Shown piece by piece: positions 46,278 to 57,842 of a DNA stretch of 64,000 nt; positions within the stretch are counted from its first letter, which is position 1, and each line of letters opens with the position of its first letter. The notes below the pieces were generated by a model. The model was given only the letters and a program-made list of their open reading frames with translations. It did no database searches and was not told the DNA's origin. The position numbers and the translations under genes were made by a program. Origin of the DNA: Perognathus longimembris pacificus (Eukaryota > Chordata > Mammalia > Rodentia > Heteromyidae); the NCBI RefSeq assembly GCF_023159225.1, contig NC_063168.1, positions 63,963,398 through 64,027,397 of the forward strand, given 5' to 3'.

Positions 46278-46720
46278 TGGCTGTTGAGCACTTGATATGT
46301 GATTGGCCCGATGTGAAATTTGCTGTAAGAAAATGTACCCTAGAATAAAATAAAATACTTTTTGAAATGTGTCATTTTGGGATATGTTCAGCTTAATAGT
46401 GATTTTTACTACAAATATCTGTTTTTTAAATTTTTAAATGTATCTATATTACCTATGTTTGTTACATCATTTTTCTATTAGATAGCAGGGGTTTAGATCA
46501 AGAGTCAGAAAACCTCTTCTTTTAAAAGTCAAATAGCTCACATGCTACAAATTATAAGTCATGTGATCTCTATTATAAGTAGTAAACATTATAAAGCAAA
46601 AGTGACATAGATAATCCAGAAATAGATAACTATGGCCATGGCATAATGTAACTTGATTGACAATTGAATTTCAGCTAATTTCCGTGTGCTACAAAATTTT
46701 GTTTCTTTCTTGACCTTTCT
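46278..46720. mobile_element. Two decayed hAT-like elements
   Basis: 46278-46450 (GGCTGTTGAGCACTTGATATG onward) and 46490-46720 (AAGTCAAATAGCTCACATGC, TATGGCCATGGCATAATG, TTTCAGCTAATTTCCGTGTG) resemble non-autonomous Charlie-type DNA transposons. Family and orientation are uncertain. Confidence 0.35.
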
Positions 46721-46729
46721 CCTCCTAAC

Positions 46730-48425
46730 GTAAGTCTAAAAGCATTAAAACCACGTTTTTGACCTGTGTGCCATTGCTCATTGCACTGTGGTCTAGACCA
46801 TGGCTTTGAAGGAGACCAGGAATAATATTCTTTGACTTAGCATCATGCTAAATAAAACCTATGGAAAGTAGAATCATTGTTATAAGATCTTTGGTAGATC
46901 TTGCACTACAATTAGATATCAGCACTTTTCTCTAGTGGCTTTGCAGTGTGGGTCGAGTATTTTTCCATCCGATTGATACTGTTCTTGCTACAGGATGTAT
47001 AGTGTCTCATGGACCAGTGGACTCCAGGCAGAAATGGCAGTGTATCAATCAGTTACAGTCTGAGACGTTAGAGGAATTTGTGTTTCTCTTTACCTTTATG
47101 AAGTCCCTGCTACTACCATAAAAAGAATCTTTCTCTGGATTGCTGTTGCTGTTGTAGTCCCAGACCCCAAACTTCAGCTGAAATATGTCAAGCACAACAT
47201 CATCTAAGGCTTGAAGCAGTCACCCAGCCAAGACCGGTTGTAGATCAGCAAATTTATAATGGGAGATATGAACACTTATTGTTATTCTATGTTACAAAGG
47301 GTCTGTGATTGTTCACTACGCTGAATTTACTGATCACTTTTTAAGTTCTATTTTCATTGCATTCCGCTTTGTAGTTATCCGACTTGTTTTTATCAGCAGA
47401 TGTTGGAAACTTACCTGCCCATCAAAAGTGGTACTGTGGCTGTTGCATGAGTATTGTGCTTGTTTCTAGAATTTCTCAGTTTCAGGTAGTGTTTATTTCA
47501 TGCTGACAATGGGAGAAAGACAGCCAGTTAATCTAGACACAATTGAATTTAGAAATGACTCAAATCTAATTTTACTCACTTCTTTCATTCCCAAGTTACT
47601 CTTTCAGCTTCCTTTGGTTGTGTGTGTTTCAAATCATTTCCCACTGTTTATTTTTAATTTCTACTTTATTTTAATTATTTAATAGGTGGCATCTGTGCAG
47701 CACCTGTCATTCATCAAACAGTTTGTTTTCCACTTATGGAGTCACAAAAATATTTAATCTACTGCTTCATTGATGCCACCATTATTCAGGCTGCAGACCA
47801 TAACTTCCTTCCCTCTCTTTCTGAGGAGGAACAAGGTGCTTGGAGGTGACAAGGATCTAGGAAAAGTTAACACCCAAAATATACCTCCACTCAGTGAATG
47901 GCAGGTAGAGAAGCTTCCTTTCTTACAATTATTGTATGTAAACACATGTATGCTCTCTGAAACGTCCCCGGGACAACTTACCAAGTAACTGATATTACAG
48001 AGACCAGTGCTCAGAAGTATTGATCTTTTCCCAAGCCAGGTCGCCTTTCCTTTCTGATGTGAGTTCACTGGACAGGGAGGCCACAGTGCAGATCTCTGTG
48101 TAGGGTTCTATCTACTCATGCCAGAGGGACCTGACTGTAGATGCTGTGTTATTTCTGAACCATGAGATATGGATTCCATAGGGAAGAAGAGGGAAGTAGA
48201 AGGAGATGGATGATACAAGTTATCAATATCATTCCAGCCATTCTCAATGTCTTTTATAATTTTTACAATTTAGTGTTTCATTGCCAGACTTCTGTCCTCG
48301 GAGGCCTTCATGTTCTTCTATCTCTAAAATGGCTTGCCTTTTAGAACTTTGCCCCGTAGACACTGGACACATTTGAAACAATGTCCAGTTTGAAGTCTGT
48401 GGTCTTATCTTTCTACTGTAGTTTG
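46730..48425. other. No gene found
   Basis: About 1.7 kb without a repeat or exon I can name. 46900-47300 is complex sequence of unknown origin, and no frame persists through it. Confidence 0.4.
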
Positions 48426-48430
48426 TGTGG

Positions 48431-48638
48431 GTGCCAGTGCTGAGGCTTGAACTCAGGGCCTTGTACTTCTGCTTGACTTTTCTTTGCTCATAGCTAGTTC
48501 TCTACCACTTGATCTATGCCTCTGGTTCTAGCTTTTTGCTGGTTATCTGCTGGGGCTGCCTTTGAATTTCAATCCTCAGATCTTAGCTTCCTGAGTAGCG
48601 AGGATTATATGTGTGAGCCGTTTGCACCTAGCTGCTCC
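48431..48638 (-). repeat. Composite SINE (B1-like + tRNA-like)
   Basis: Antisense: GCTGAGGCTTGAACTCAGGG, CTCTACCACTTGATC, TTTTTGCTGGTTATCTGC, ATCCTCAGATCTTAGCTTCC. The linker between the halves has a deletion. Confidence 0.8.
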
Positions 48639-48639
48639 T

Positions 48640-49340
48640 GCAATTTTATGAGGGACCTGTTAACATCCTGTGTACAGCCTACCGTGGATTCTGAAAGGAT
48701 ATTGCTACATATTAATCCTATTGAAATAGGCACTGAATTTTAACCCTTTGAACTGGTGTTGGGATCACACCTGCCATTTATACTTGGTAAAAATCAGTAT
48801 GTGATTTTTATCAGCCAGCCCCTTAGTGCGATTGAACAGACAAGGAACAGCAGGAAGACTGAGTGGAAAAGAGGGTGGAGCCAGGAAAATGGTGGTGCAG
48901 GCATATTTCATTGGGTTGCAGAGGAAAGGAGAACACAGCAGGGGGTAATGTAGGCAGCTGTTTTGGGCTCTAGAAGGTTCCTCAGAGCCAAGCAGCAGGA
49001 TGTCCAGGTAGAGCAGAACAGTCTGCCCGGGAACAGATTGCAAGTGAGCTGGGAAGTACACGGGGAGCAGCAGGAACCAACAAGAGTGACTCTTGCCTGG
49101 GCTCCCAGCCCCCATTCTTGACCCTGCACAATCTGTTGTTTTCCAGAGCAGCCTCTGAACACTGCAAAACACACAGCAGACTATGGCTTTCCCCACAGGC
49201 CTTCCACAGCTTCCTGTCCCACTGAGAACAAAGGTAACGCCTCATCAATGGCCACAGGCCCCTGTCCATACAGCTTGGGCTTATATCCCCAACCTCTTTT
49301 TCTCCTTGCATCCTGTTTTCAACCTGCTCAAGCCACAGCT
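48640..49340. other. No gene found
   Basis: A 143-codon minus frame (48765-49196) overlaps two other minus frames and has no family motif or splice context. I read it as chance. Confidence 0.4.
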
Positions 49341-49344
49341 TTGC

Positions 49345-49745
49345 TGACTTAATGTATCAAGTGCCCTCTTGCCTTAGTCTTGTCATGAAGTATTCCTCTC
49401 CTTGAAAGCTTCTTTCAAATACGAATATCACATATTCCTCTACTTCATTCAGACTTCTTCCCAACTGTCATCCACTCAGACCCTCAATCACTGACTATTC
49501 CTTGATAGGACTTTCACTTTTCTTCAAAGCAAGCATTGTTGCTTCAGTACTTCAATACAAAGCAAGTATGGTTGCCACGTAGATGCTTAACCGTTTCTTC
49601 TTAGGCTGTCTCCCTCGATGGAACGTAAGCTCCTTGAGGGCAGGAACATGGCTGGTGTTGTTCTCCTGTTCTAATTTAGTCTTAGAAACAAAGGCTGGCA
49701 TAGTGCACACTCTCTCAGTAGAGGACAGAGCAAGTGAGTGAACAA
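49345..49745 (+). mobile_element. L2 LINE 3'-end fragment
   Basis: Sense: 'tgatatcaag'-like start, then 'ggaacgtaagctccttgag', 'ggcaggaacatggctgg', 'gcaagtgagtgaacaaatg', matching the L2 terminus. Confidence 0.7.
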
Positions 49746-49774
49746 ATGTCTTTATGATTGGGTAGCTAGTCTGC

Positions 49775-50130
49775 CTTTGCTGTGAGAAGATCTCTGAGAT
49801 AAAGTGACTTATAGAAGGAAAGGTTTATTTTGGCTCATACAGACTTTGGTTCATGGCTGGCCTAGTGACTGGACTAGGCCAGGGTAGAGTATCATGGTCA
49901 TGAGAGCAGATGGCAGAAGGGGCTGCTCACCTTATGGTACAAAGGAAAGAGAGACAGAAAGAATATGAATTCCAGCATTCCTTTAAGGACACACCCATAG
50001 TGACATACTTCCTCCAAGTAGGACTCCCCTCCTAGAGTTCCCACAACCTCTCCAGATAACCATCAGCTGAGAATAAAGCCCTTTAGTACACTAGCTCTGG
50101 GGAACATTTACGTTCCCAACCCTGGCACAA
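49775..50130 (-). mobile_element. MaLR-like solo LTR
   Basis: Antisense: 'gaaaggtttattttggctc', 'ggttcatggctggcctag', 'gactcccctcctagagttc', 'ccctttagtacactagc', 'ggggaacatttacg'. Same family type as at 43.9 kb in the opposite direction. Confidence 0.65.
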
Positions 50131-50134
50131 GGCT

Positions 50135-51250
50135 ATACTACACACATTTGGGAGTGCTTGGCAAGTTGAAATTTCCTTCAGCTGCCAGGTTATTTACTCT
50201 AGACATACAGGCACACAAGCAGACAGACAGATTTTAATACTCAGCATACTGATCATCTATAGAGACAGATGTCATGAAAGACTTCATGGAAAAATTCATT
50301 TAATGGCAGTTTTCCATGTATCACACAAACAGATAGACTTTGAACCAACCTAAAGTACTGGTTTTGACTTGCAAAGACGTCAGAAAAATAAGTTGGGGAG
50401 AAAAATCTACATCTATACCTTGACAAGATTTCAAGGAGGACCTGTTTGTATTGTTCAAGGCCTGCCTAGAGAGAACATATCCATTGAATAGTCAGTGTTA
50501 GGTGAGCCCCAAGGTCATTTCATGGTCATTTCTGCCCTTTCTCAACCCTCATTTTCACCTGAGAGCATCATAGTTTGAATTTCCTATTACTCCTGGTTCT
50601 TTTGATCAAATTGTATTTCTTTTGTTCCATTTTGTGTTATTTGTGGGGGAAAAAAAAATCTCCAAACAGCAAAATCAGATATTGTCATCATACATAGTAC
50701 TACCAGGTGGTAGATACTTTTGGTTGTGTTTTTTTTTTTTAAAGGAGAAATTTGCTTTAATAAGTGCAATCCGAGAAGACTACCTGGGACAGGGTGGTCC
50801 CCAGACTGGTCCCCAGGTGGGTAGAACGTCATCTATAAAAGGCTCCCACCCATCTTTCTTTCTATGGCAGAACATCCTCTCCCGGAGGCCTCACTATGTG
50901 TAGGGAAAGGGAAAAGGGGAAAAATCTTCCTTCCTAGTGCCAGTATTGAGTTGCCTGAAGAATCTTTTCTTTTGAGAGTATAGTCCCTTGAGTTCTAGTG
51001 TCACTGTTTTGGTGAGACATTGCTCTGGTGAGCAATGCCTGCCATAATTCAGATCTCAGAGCTGTCAGAACCCTCCCTCCTCTACCTGGTGTCCCTCCCC
51101 TGGTGTCAGAAGGGAAAAGCATACAAAAGCAGAAAACTGGTAGAAATGTGAATGGTACCTAAAGTTTGTTTAGAGCTACGCAGAAAACAATAAATGAAGA
51201 GAGACCTAGGGAAGGTAACTGGGGTAAATTGGGACCAAATTCCTGAAGCA
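50135..51250. other. No gene found
   Basis: Single-copy-looking sequence with short A and T runs at 50649 and 50730. Confidence 0.4.
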
Positions 51251-51256
51251 AATGTG

Positions 51257-51266
51257 TGTGTGCGTG

Positions 51267-51318
<52 letters not shown>

Positions 51319-51325
51319 TGTGTGC
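51257..51325. repeat. (GT)n microsatellite
   Basis: About 30 GT units with a few interruptions, ending at the tail side of the next SINE. Confidence 0.95.
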
Positions 51326-51738
51326 TGGCCCTGGGGCTTGAACTCAGGGCCTGGTCAGTGTCCCTTAGCTTTAAAATTTATTTTTTCTTCCTATTTATTG
51401 TCAAAGTGATGTACGAAGAGGTTACAGTTTCATATGTTAGGCCTTGGGTACATTTCTTGTACTGTTTGTTACCTCCTCCCTCATTCCCCCCTCCCCCCTG
51501 CCCTTTCCCTCTCTCCCTATGAGTTGTTCAGTTGGTTTACACCAAATGGTTTTGCATCGCTTAGCTTTTTTGCTCAAGGCTGGTGCTCTGTTTCTTGAGT
51601 TACAGCTTCATCTCTGGCTTTTTAGCGATTAATTAGTGATAAGAGTTTTGTTGGACTTTCCTGCCAGGACTGGCTTCCATCCATGATCCTAAGATTTTGT
51701 CCTCCTGAGTAGCTAGGATTACAGGCATGAGCCACTGA
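51326..51738 (-). repeat. Composite SINE split by an L1 tail
   Basis: Antisense SINE in two parts: 51326-51372 (GGCTTGAACTCAGGGCCTGG) and 51560-51738 (TTGCTCAAGGCTGGTGCTC, AAGATTTTGTCCTCCTGAG, ACAGGCATGAGCCACTG). The tRNA-like half is interrupted. Confidence 0.85.
51373..51559 (-). mobile_element. Nested L1 3'-end insertion
   Basis: 187 bp of antisense L1 tail (type X), from the A-tail side through CTTGGGTACATTTCTTGTAC to TTACACCAAATGGTTTTGC. It is flanked by CTTAGCTTT at 51364-51372 and 51560-51568. The reunited flanks give an uninterrupted SINE, which confirms the order of insertion. Confidence 0.9.
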
Positions 51739-51739
51739 T

Positions 51740-52024
51740 GTTTTGATCCTCAGGCAAATGTTAGTAGAAATCGCTTTAAAGGATCATATTAACTCAGCAT
51801 TTGCACCTATCACATTGTTTAGCTATATTTCAGGCTGACCATATGTACTTATTGCATAACTTCTTAAGGAAGAAAGTAATCTAGGTAGGTGACATTGAAA
51901 AGTGAACTCTTGACCCAAAGTGAAGAGGACATTTATTTTTTTCTAGTACCAATAGGTAGTTTTAGCCTCTGGAAGATGAAGGTCAATCAACTTAACCCAA
52001 GATCTTGTGACAAGCTTGGTTTTC

Positions 52025-52025
<1 letters not shown>
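51740..52025. other. No recognisable feature
   Basis: Short unassigned stretch. Confidence 0.4.

Positions 52026-52026
<1 letters not shown>

Positions 52027-52083
<57 letters not shown>
52027..52083. repeat. (GA)n microsatellite
   Basis: About 28 perfect GA units. Confidence 0.95.
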
Positions 52084-52084
<1 letters not shown>

Positions 52085-52090
<6 letters not shown>

Positions 52091-53415
52091 TCATTCAATT
52101 TTAAGACCTGTGGCAAAGAAGAGAATGAAGATTGGCTTTTGCTTCCTAAAAAGGCATAGATTTTTAACCTTACTGAAGGAATTGAATTACAAAAATCATG
52201 TCTTTTAAAAATAATGATCCTTTATATCTTCTTTGCCTTTTAAAGGTACACTGTGTAATCAGCTGGCTTGTTAGGCTGTTTAACAAGGTAAAGAATATTA
52301 AAATATTTGTCTTGGTTTCTGCATTTCCCCAGAGTTGTAAACATCACAGAATGGAGTCTGCCAATCATTCGTTGGGCACTCTGGATGAAGGCGTTTGATG
52401 GAGGCAACCGTCTGTAACTAAACATGATGCCTACAAAATCTGGACTCTTATGCCTGATAGTTTTGCTTTTTTTTTTTTTTTCCAGAGTAGATCCCAGAGC
52501 TAAGTTGGGGGCAGCCTTACCCACTGGGCACATGGGTGGTCTCATGAAGGTGCTGGTCCCCATGGGACCTCACAGGGCTTAGCCTCTCTCCTTGCATGGC
52601 TGTACTAGGATGAAAATCTGCCTGGGGCTACCTGGTGGCATGGGGTCTAAGCTAAGATCTCTTTATTTTCCTCCTCTCGAGGTCTCTGATGGAGATACCC
52701 TGAATAGGACAATTCCAGTGAATAGAGCTCCTTTTGTCTGCCCAGGTTCGATTAAGTTACAAAGTAAAGAGTAAGAATGAATGAATCACTGCTAACAACT
52801 ATGTAGATGTTCGTGGGTACAATTGTACTGAAGCTCCAAAACTGGACAAACTGGACAGGAAAAGCCTTGCACAGATGTAGAGTATTCACCCACGTCACTG
52901 ATTTGGGAAAACTCTCATCTTCCACAGACTGGCTGGCTTTCATGAATCCTGATGTCAGAGTATCTTTGATTATTATTTTTTTCTCAGATTCACTAGTGAA
53001 ATACAATGGGGGCCGGGGGGAGATGCATCTCCACCACTGAGTTCCCTGTCCTTGAAGAGAAACTTCCTATATCCCCCACATCACCTAGCCCAGGAGGGTC
53101 CTTTGATTGGAAGGCCCAGTTCTCAGTCATATCTGTTCCATGTATCCATCCTCTGCTGTGCAGTCTCCCCGATTCTCAATGTGGACACTCTGCTCCATCT
53201 TTACCCTACTGTGTTAAATATTAGTGCTCATGCACCAAAGGCAAATAGAGGGATACAGAGCAGGAAGGTGGCTCTTAGCTCCTCTCTCTGCTGTGTTTCC
53301 CAAGGCCTCTGCTATGCCATGGACTGATATTACCTCCCATTTGCAGGAAGGCATCAGTCTTCTAAGGGGCCTCCTGGAATTCTCTCTCCCACACTGTAAT
53401 TCACACTGCATGCTA
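52085..53415. other. No gene found
   Basis: Single-copy-looking sequence. Frames at 53006-53427 open on both strands and lack domain character. Confidence 0.4.
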
Positions 53416-53419
53416 TCAC

Positions 53420-53565
53420 CAGACTAATGTTCTGAAAACACCATTCTTACGGAGTCACTCAAACTCTCTGAGTCTCCATTCCTTCATTGAAAAATGGATA
53501 TGTTTATGTTTTCTCTGCTTGCCTACCTCACTTTATTGTGGAAAGTATGAAATAAAAAGAAAAGA
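53420..53565 (+). repeat. MIR SINE fragment
   Basis: Sense MIR: 'cactcaaactctctgagtctcc', 'attccttcattgaaaaatgg', 'gcttgcctacctcactttattg'. Confidence 0.55.
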
Positions 53566-53856
53566 ACCATGTTAGAACAGTAGCCTGTAAACAGAAACAT
53601 CTGGAAGCATACTTGTTCACTTTGGGGTCAGGACCGTCCTTCCCACCATCGAAGCAAATCAAGTATGTGCTACTGGGGTTGATGCCAAGGCCTCCATTTA
53701 GTGGGCATGTTCCTGGTAAGCATCTCTCTCATTTCCTCACAATCCTGGTTAGTTTACTCTTCCCACCCTGACAACCTGTGATGCCTTACTCTCCCCAGAG
53801 GAGAATTTCTAAGTCTCGGGGATCACCTTCTTGGCTGAGCCCTAAAGGTCCCAGAG

Positions 53857-54030
53857 TTAGAATGAATCATTCGATTGTGTCTGCACATAAAAACAAACCC
53901 AGAGAGCTTCTAAATGATATTGTTGCCTGCCCCTCATCCAACTTAAACTGAATTGAATTACCTTAGGTTGGACCAAGGTGACTGTTTTCTTAAAGCTCCA
54001 ATGTACAGTCAGGGTAAAAACCTCTAGTTT
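53857..54030 (+). mobile_element. MER5A-like hAT element
   Basis: 'agagagcttctaaatgatattg', 'gttggaccaaggtgactg', 'ttaaagctccaatgtacagtc' follow MER5A order, ending near 'aaaacctctag'. Confidence 0.55.
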
Positions 54031-54194
54031 TAGGTCTTACATTCACCACTAAATTGTTCCAGTTTTATGAGTACAACTTTACCTCTAATTGCTCAGAATA
54101 GGACAGAATAGGACAGAAGTTTAGCACCATCCCATCCTCTTTTCTTCTGCCGGGCATTTGTCTCCAGAGAACACAGCTTGTTTCTATATGTTGT

Positions 54195-54431
54195 ACATTT
54201 TAAAATTATTTGTAAGTGTTGTACAAAAGAGTTGCCATCTGGGGGCTGGGGATATAGCCTAGTGGCAAGAGTGCCTGCCTTGGATACACGAGGCCCTAGG
54301 TTCGATTCCCCAGCACCACATATACAGAAAACGGCCAGAAGCGGCGCTGTGGCTCAAGTGGCGGAGTGCTAGCCTTGAGCGGGAAGAAGCCAGGGACAGT
54401 GCTCAGGCCCTGAGTCCAAGCCCCAGGACTG

Positions 54432-54475
<44 letters not shown>

Positions 54476-54830
54476 TTGCCATCTAACAAAGCAATTTATG
54501 AATAACAATATATCTTGATCAACTTTCCACATTCTCACCCACCCAACCCAACCTACCCTCATGTTTCTTAATTTTGTAGGATGTGCCTTGAATTCTCGGC
54601 TGTGTTCCCCCCACCCCTTTCTCCTCTATGTTTATACACCCTTCTCTCCTTGACCCCACCCCGCCCCTTTCGGGTACCCATTTCCTGGTGTTTATTGGGT
54701 TGAATTTTGATATTGCCTTTCTAAGGGATCACATTATATGAGTCTTCTCTTGAATCTACCATATTTCAGTTACTGCATTTGTATACACTTGTATACCACC
54801 TAGTGCATTCACTTAAACATTTAGATTATA
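54195..54830 (-). mobile_element. L1 3' UTR (type Y), SINE-interrupted
   Basis: Antisense L1 tail starts at about 54200 (TTGTACAAAAGAGTTGCCAT), is interrupted by a SINE at 54241 and resumes at 54485 (AAAGCAATTTATGAATAAC, ATCTTGATCAACTTTCC). It runs on into a longer L1 3' UTR. Confidence 0.65.
54241..54468 (+). repeat. Full-length composite SINE, young
   Basis: ID-like half (GGGGCTGGGGATATAGCC, then TTCGATTCCCCAGCACC) plus tRNA-like half (GCTGTGGCTCAAGTGG, then GAGTCCAAGCCCCAGG). It has a pure A-tail of about 35 bases and a perfect 16-bp duplication (AAAAGAGTTGCCATCT at 54225-54240 and 54469-54484). It is the least diverged SINE in the window. The A- and B-box-like motifs look usable for RNA polymerase III. 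Confidence 0.95.
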
Positions 54831-54844
54831 CATTTTAAAAGTTA

Positions 54845-54959
54845 TGTTTTTTTTGTTATATTTAAGTAGTTGTACAAAAGAGTTTCCATTCCACAAATCA
54901 GATTGTGAATACAATGCTTCTTGATTGATGTCAATTCTCCTCCATCTCTCCCAACCCAA

Positions 54960-54962
<3 letters not shown>
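54845..54962 (-). mobile_element. L1 3'-end fragment (type Y tail)
   Basis: Antisense: TTTAAGTAGTTGTACAAAAG, CTTGATTGATGTCAATTC, CATCTCTCCCAACCCAAC. A SINE with its GT-rich tail follows directly. Confidence 0.7.

Positions 54963-55002
<40 letters not shown>
54963..55002. repeat. (GT)n microsatellite at SINE tail
   Basis: Twenty GT units directly abutting the tail side of the antisense SINE at 55003. Confidence 0.95.
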
Positions 55003-55004
<2 letters not shown>

Positions 55005-55079
55005 TGAGGTTTGAACTTGGGCACTGTCCCTGAGCTTTTTGTGCTCAAGGCTAGTTCTATCCCTCTTGAGCGATAACTC

Positions 55080-55130
<51 letters not shown>

Positions 55131-55245
55131 TTAGAGATAAGAGTCTCACAGGCTTTTCTACCAGGGTTGGTTTTGAACTGTGATCCTCAGATCTCAGCCT
55201 CCTGAGTAGCTGGATTACAGATATGAGCCACCAGTGCCCAGCTAT
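55003..55245 (-). repeat. Composite SINE with an internal (GT)n
   Basis: Antisense: GAGGTTTGAACTTGGGCAC, TGCTCAAGGCTAGTTC, then the linker is replaced by about 23 GT units (55084-55130), then ATTAGAGATAAGAGTCTCAC and CAGCCTCCTGAGTAGCTGG. Confidence 0.85.
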
Positions 55246-55374
55246 ACATTAAATATTATGAGTGCATTCTTCCCCACCAGACATGTTGTACTTTTACTAG
55301 ATTTATTTTGGAATACATTCATTTGTCAGTTTCCTCCCTCTGTCCACAAGTCTGAATGCAATAAGCATTTCTTC

Positions 55375-55565
55375 AGAAAAATTTTATTATAAAGGTGATG
55401 TACATTTCTTTTTGGACAATGCCACCCTTTCACTCCCACTCTCCCAGTTTTTTCCTCCTGTCTCCCCCACAAGTTGTACAGTTCATTTTCAACGTAGTGT
55501 CCAGTGAGTAGCACTGCTGTATTTGTTCCCTCTTTGTTCCCCCATTTCTGTGAAAGTTTCTTACT
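55375..55565 (-). mobile_element. L1 3' UTR fragment
   Basis: Antisense: TTTATTATAAAGGTGATGTAC, TTCTTTTTGGACAATGCC, ACGTAGTGTCCAGTGAGTAG. An internal deletion removes the CAGAGGGGTTACAG region. Confidence 0.65.
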
Positions 55566-55589
55566 CTTAGCCATAGCATGAATCCCATT

Positions 55590-56400
55590 GGTGCTTACAA
55601 GTGAAATTCAAATATGTTGCCTATAGACTGATGAAGGAAGTCAACAAGAAGTCATTTGGTCTGAGCAGCCTATCAAATTTTGGGGAGGGGGTACAAGATT
55701 CATTCTGTAGTGTTTGGAGCCAGGAAGTTATGGTAGTGAATGTTTAGAACCAAGCACCTGAAACTGACATTAGTTGGCCATGGTAAAGGATGAATTCAAA
55801 TTCTGGATGCCCAAGATAAGTGACTTTTAATGGTGACAATGCATTTCACAATTCATTAAACAGTGCTCACTGACCCTCCCTCATACTCTAAGGCCACTGT
55901 TCTTCAATTTGCCACCAGGAAGCTTATTCATGGTTTTCTCTGATCCTTCTAGACACTTGATGGTTTCAATTGTGGAAGAGAACTAGCAGCACTTAGAGCT
56001 CACTAATGGAATTCCTATTTTCAAAAGATACATTCACATTTACATTTATTTCTCAGATACCCCTGGTGTATGCACATAAGGAGACACTATATGCACAAGT
56101 GATTTAGACCCCCCTCCCTGTGCCCTTTCCCCATGGAGGTTGCTCGCCTTCTAGTCATTCAGCCTGACCTGCTCTGGGAAGCCGCACATAATTTGCAGTG
56201 TTAATGGAATGTTCCCATTTTCATTTTTGTTGTTTTTTTTCAAATGAATTATAAGCACCTTGTGCCAAGTGTTCTGCTTTTCTAGTGCTTCCTTGAATAT
56301 CTGTTGCATTTAGTTTCACTCCAGGCACATCTGGTCTCTGGGCTATGCTTAGCAATTTTGCTTCAGGTCATTTCTTCTTTGGTACCCATTTCCTAGGAGG
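55590..56400. other. No recognisable feature
   Basis: Single-copy-looking sequence. Confidence 0.4.
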
Positions 56401-56404
56401 TCTT

Positions 56405-56405
<1 letters not shown>

Positions 56406-56443
<38 letters not shown>

Positions 56444-56725
56444 TGCCATATATATGTATATATACATACAGCATATATACACATAGGTAAATATATAGTA
56501 TATACAATATTTATATTATATTAATATGTGTATGCCTGTTATATATTATGTATATTATATACAGCACATAAAATATGTATGTATTTATGTATGTTATATA
56601 TGTATATATACATATGTATATATGTGTATATGTATATACACATGTGTATATGTATATACACATATACATATGTAGATATAGATGTCATATATGTGTGTAT
56701 ATATATGTATACATATATGTACCTG
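56406..56725. repeat. (GT)n plus long TATA/TGTA/CATA array
   Basis: A GT run (56406-56447) leads into about 280 bases of alternating purine-pyrimidine TATATG, TACATA and TATGTA words with many self-complementary stretches. This could extrude cruciforms. It explains the Tyr/Ile/Cys-rich frame here. Confidence 0.9.
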
Positions 56726-56729
56726 CCAC

Positions 56730-57780
56730 CTTGTGATTGTATTATGCTGCTGCTGCTGAACTTTTAGTGTCTTCTCACAAATACGAAAACCTCAGGCTGT
56801 CTACTGTACTTCATATCCACCCTTATCTATCACTCTTTAAATCTCACTCCTAATCAGTCATTTGACGTAAACTCAATAGAGGGCTTGGCTTGACAGGCTC
56901 ATTGTTAACAGTGACTAAGGCAGCTTAGAATGTCAATAGCTCCTGCCACAAATGTCTTGCCTTGTCTCATACCTTGGCTACTCTGTATCTACTGAATTCT
57001 TGATTTCTGACGACTTGAGATTAGGGCCCAACAATGAAGATGACACTTTGGTTTGTGATGGGAAATAGTTGAGTCCAAGCTATAATCATCAATGGAATTG
57101 AAACACCTTGTGGATACCTAGAGCAGAGTCTACTATGCAGAGTGAAGTGACTGGGTCGGACAGAAGTTTCTTGGTGTAATGAAGATATCCCAGCTATGGT
57201 CTCTGAGTCGATTTGTGACTTGAAGATTTGGGACTGATATAGCACTTGCCTCTACTCCCTGGATTTGCCCTGGCATTACCCATGTGGGTGCATGTACATG
57301 GTCTGTAGTATATGTAGTATCTGCCCATGGCACATCCTAGAAGCATCCAGGGTGGCATGAGAACAATTTTTGCATCTGTTGGATGCCTTTCAAAACCCAC
57401 TTACTTCAATAATTTCTCCCCCGCCCCCTCATGGTCAGTTGGCATGCCTGCAGAGATGGCGTTGCCTTGTTTCCTGGCACTGGAGTCGCTGAGGACACCT
57501 GGTTTCTTTCTGCTTGGCACACAGGGAGAGGCCTGAGTCTGTGGGTTTCGCAGCAAGCATCTGAATTTCTCAGAAAAGTTTCAGCAAATGTGCTGGGAAG
57601 ACATATGCTGGAAGTTATTTTCCCAGAGTTGGGAACAGAGCCAGAAGTACTTTATTTCATTCATTCCTTTGTTCAATATGATTTAGGTTACTAGTGAGTG
57701 TCTTTCCTTATTTGGAGGGCTATGGGAGATAGGGAAGAAAGAACTTGATAAGATATTTCTTCTCTCAAATCTGGGAAGAC
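56730..57780. other. No gene found
   Basis: Single-copy-looking sequence. Small frames at 57021-57694 open on both strands. Confidence 0.4.
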
Positions 57781-57785
57781 AGATA

Positions 57786-57842
57786 CCACACACACAAACT
57801 CACACACACACACATGCACACACACACATACACACACACACA
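57786..57842. repeat. (CA)n microsatellite, imperfect
   Basis: CA units with AACT, TG and TA interruptions. Confidence 0.9.

Noticed and set aside
48765..49196. 143-codon minus-strand frame
   Set aside because: Three minus frames overlap here; none has a conserved motif, and no retrocopy signs flank it.
54241..54320. tRNA gene-like sequence with A- and B-box motifs
   Set aside because: It is the ID-like half of a SINE with a second half, an A-tail and target duplication; no cloverleaf-grade tRNA.
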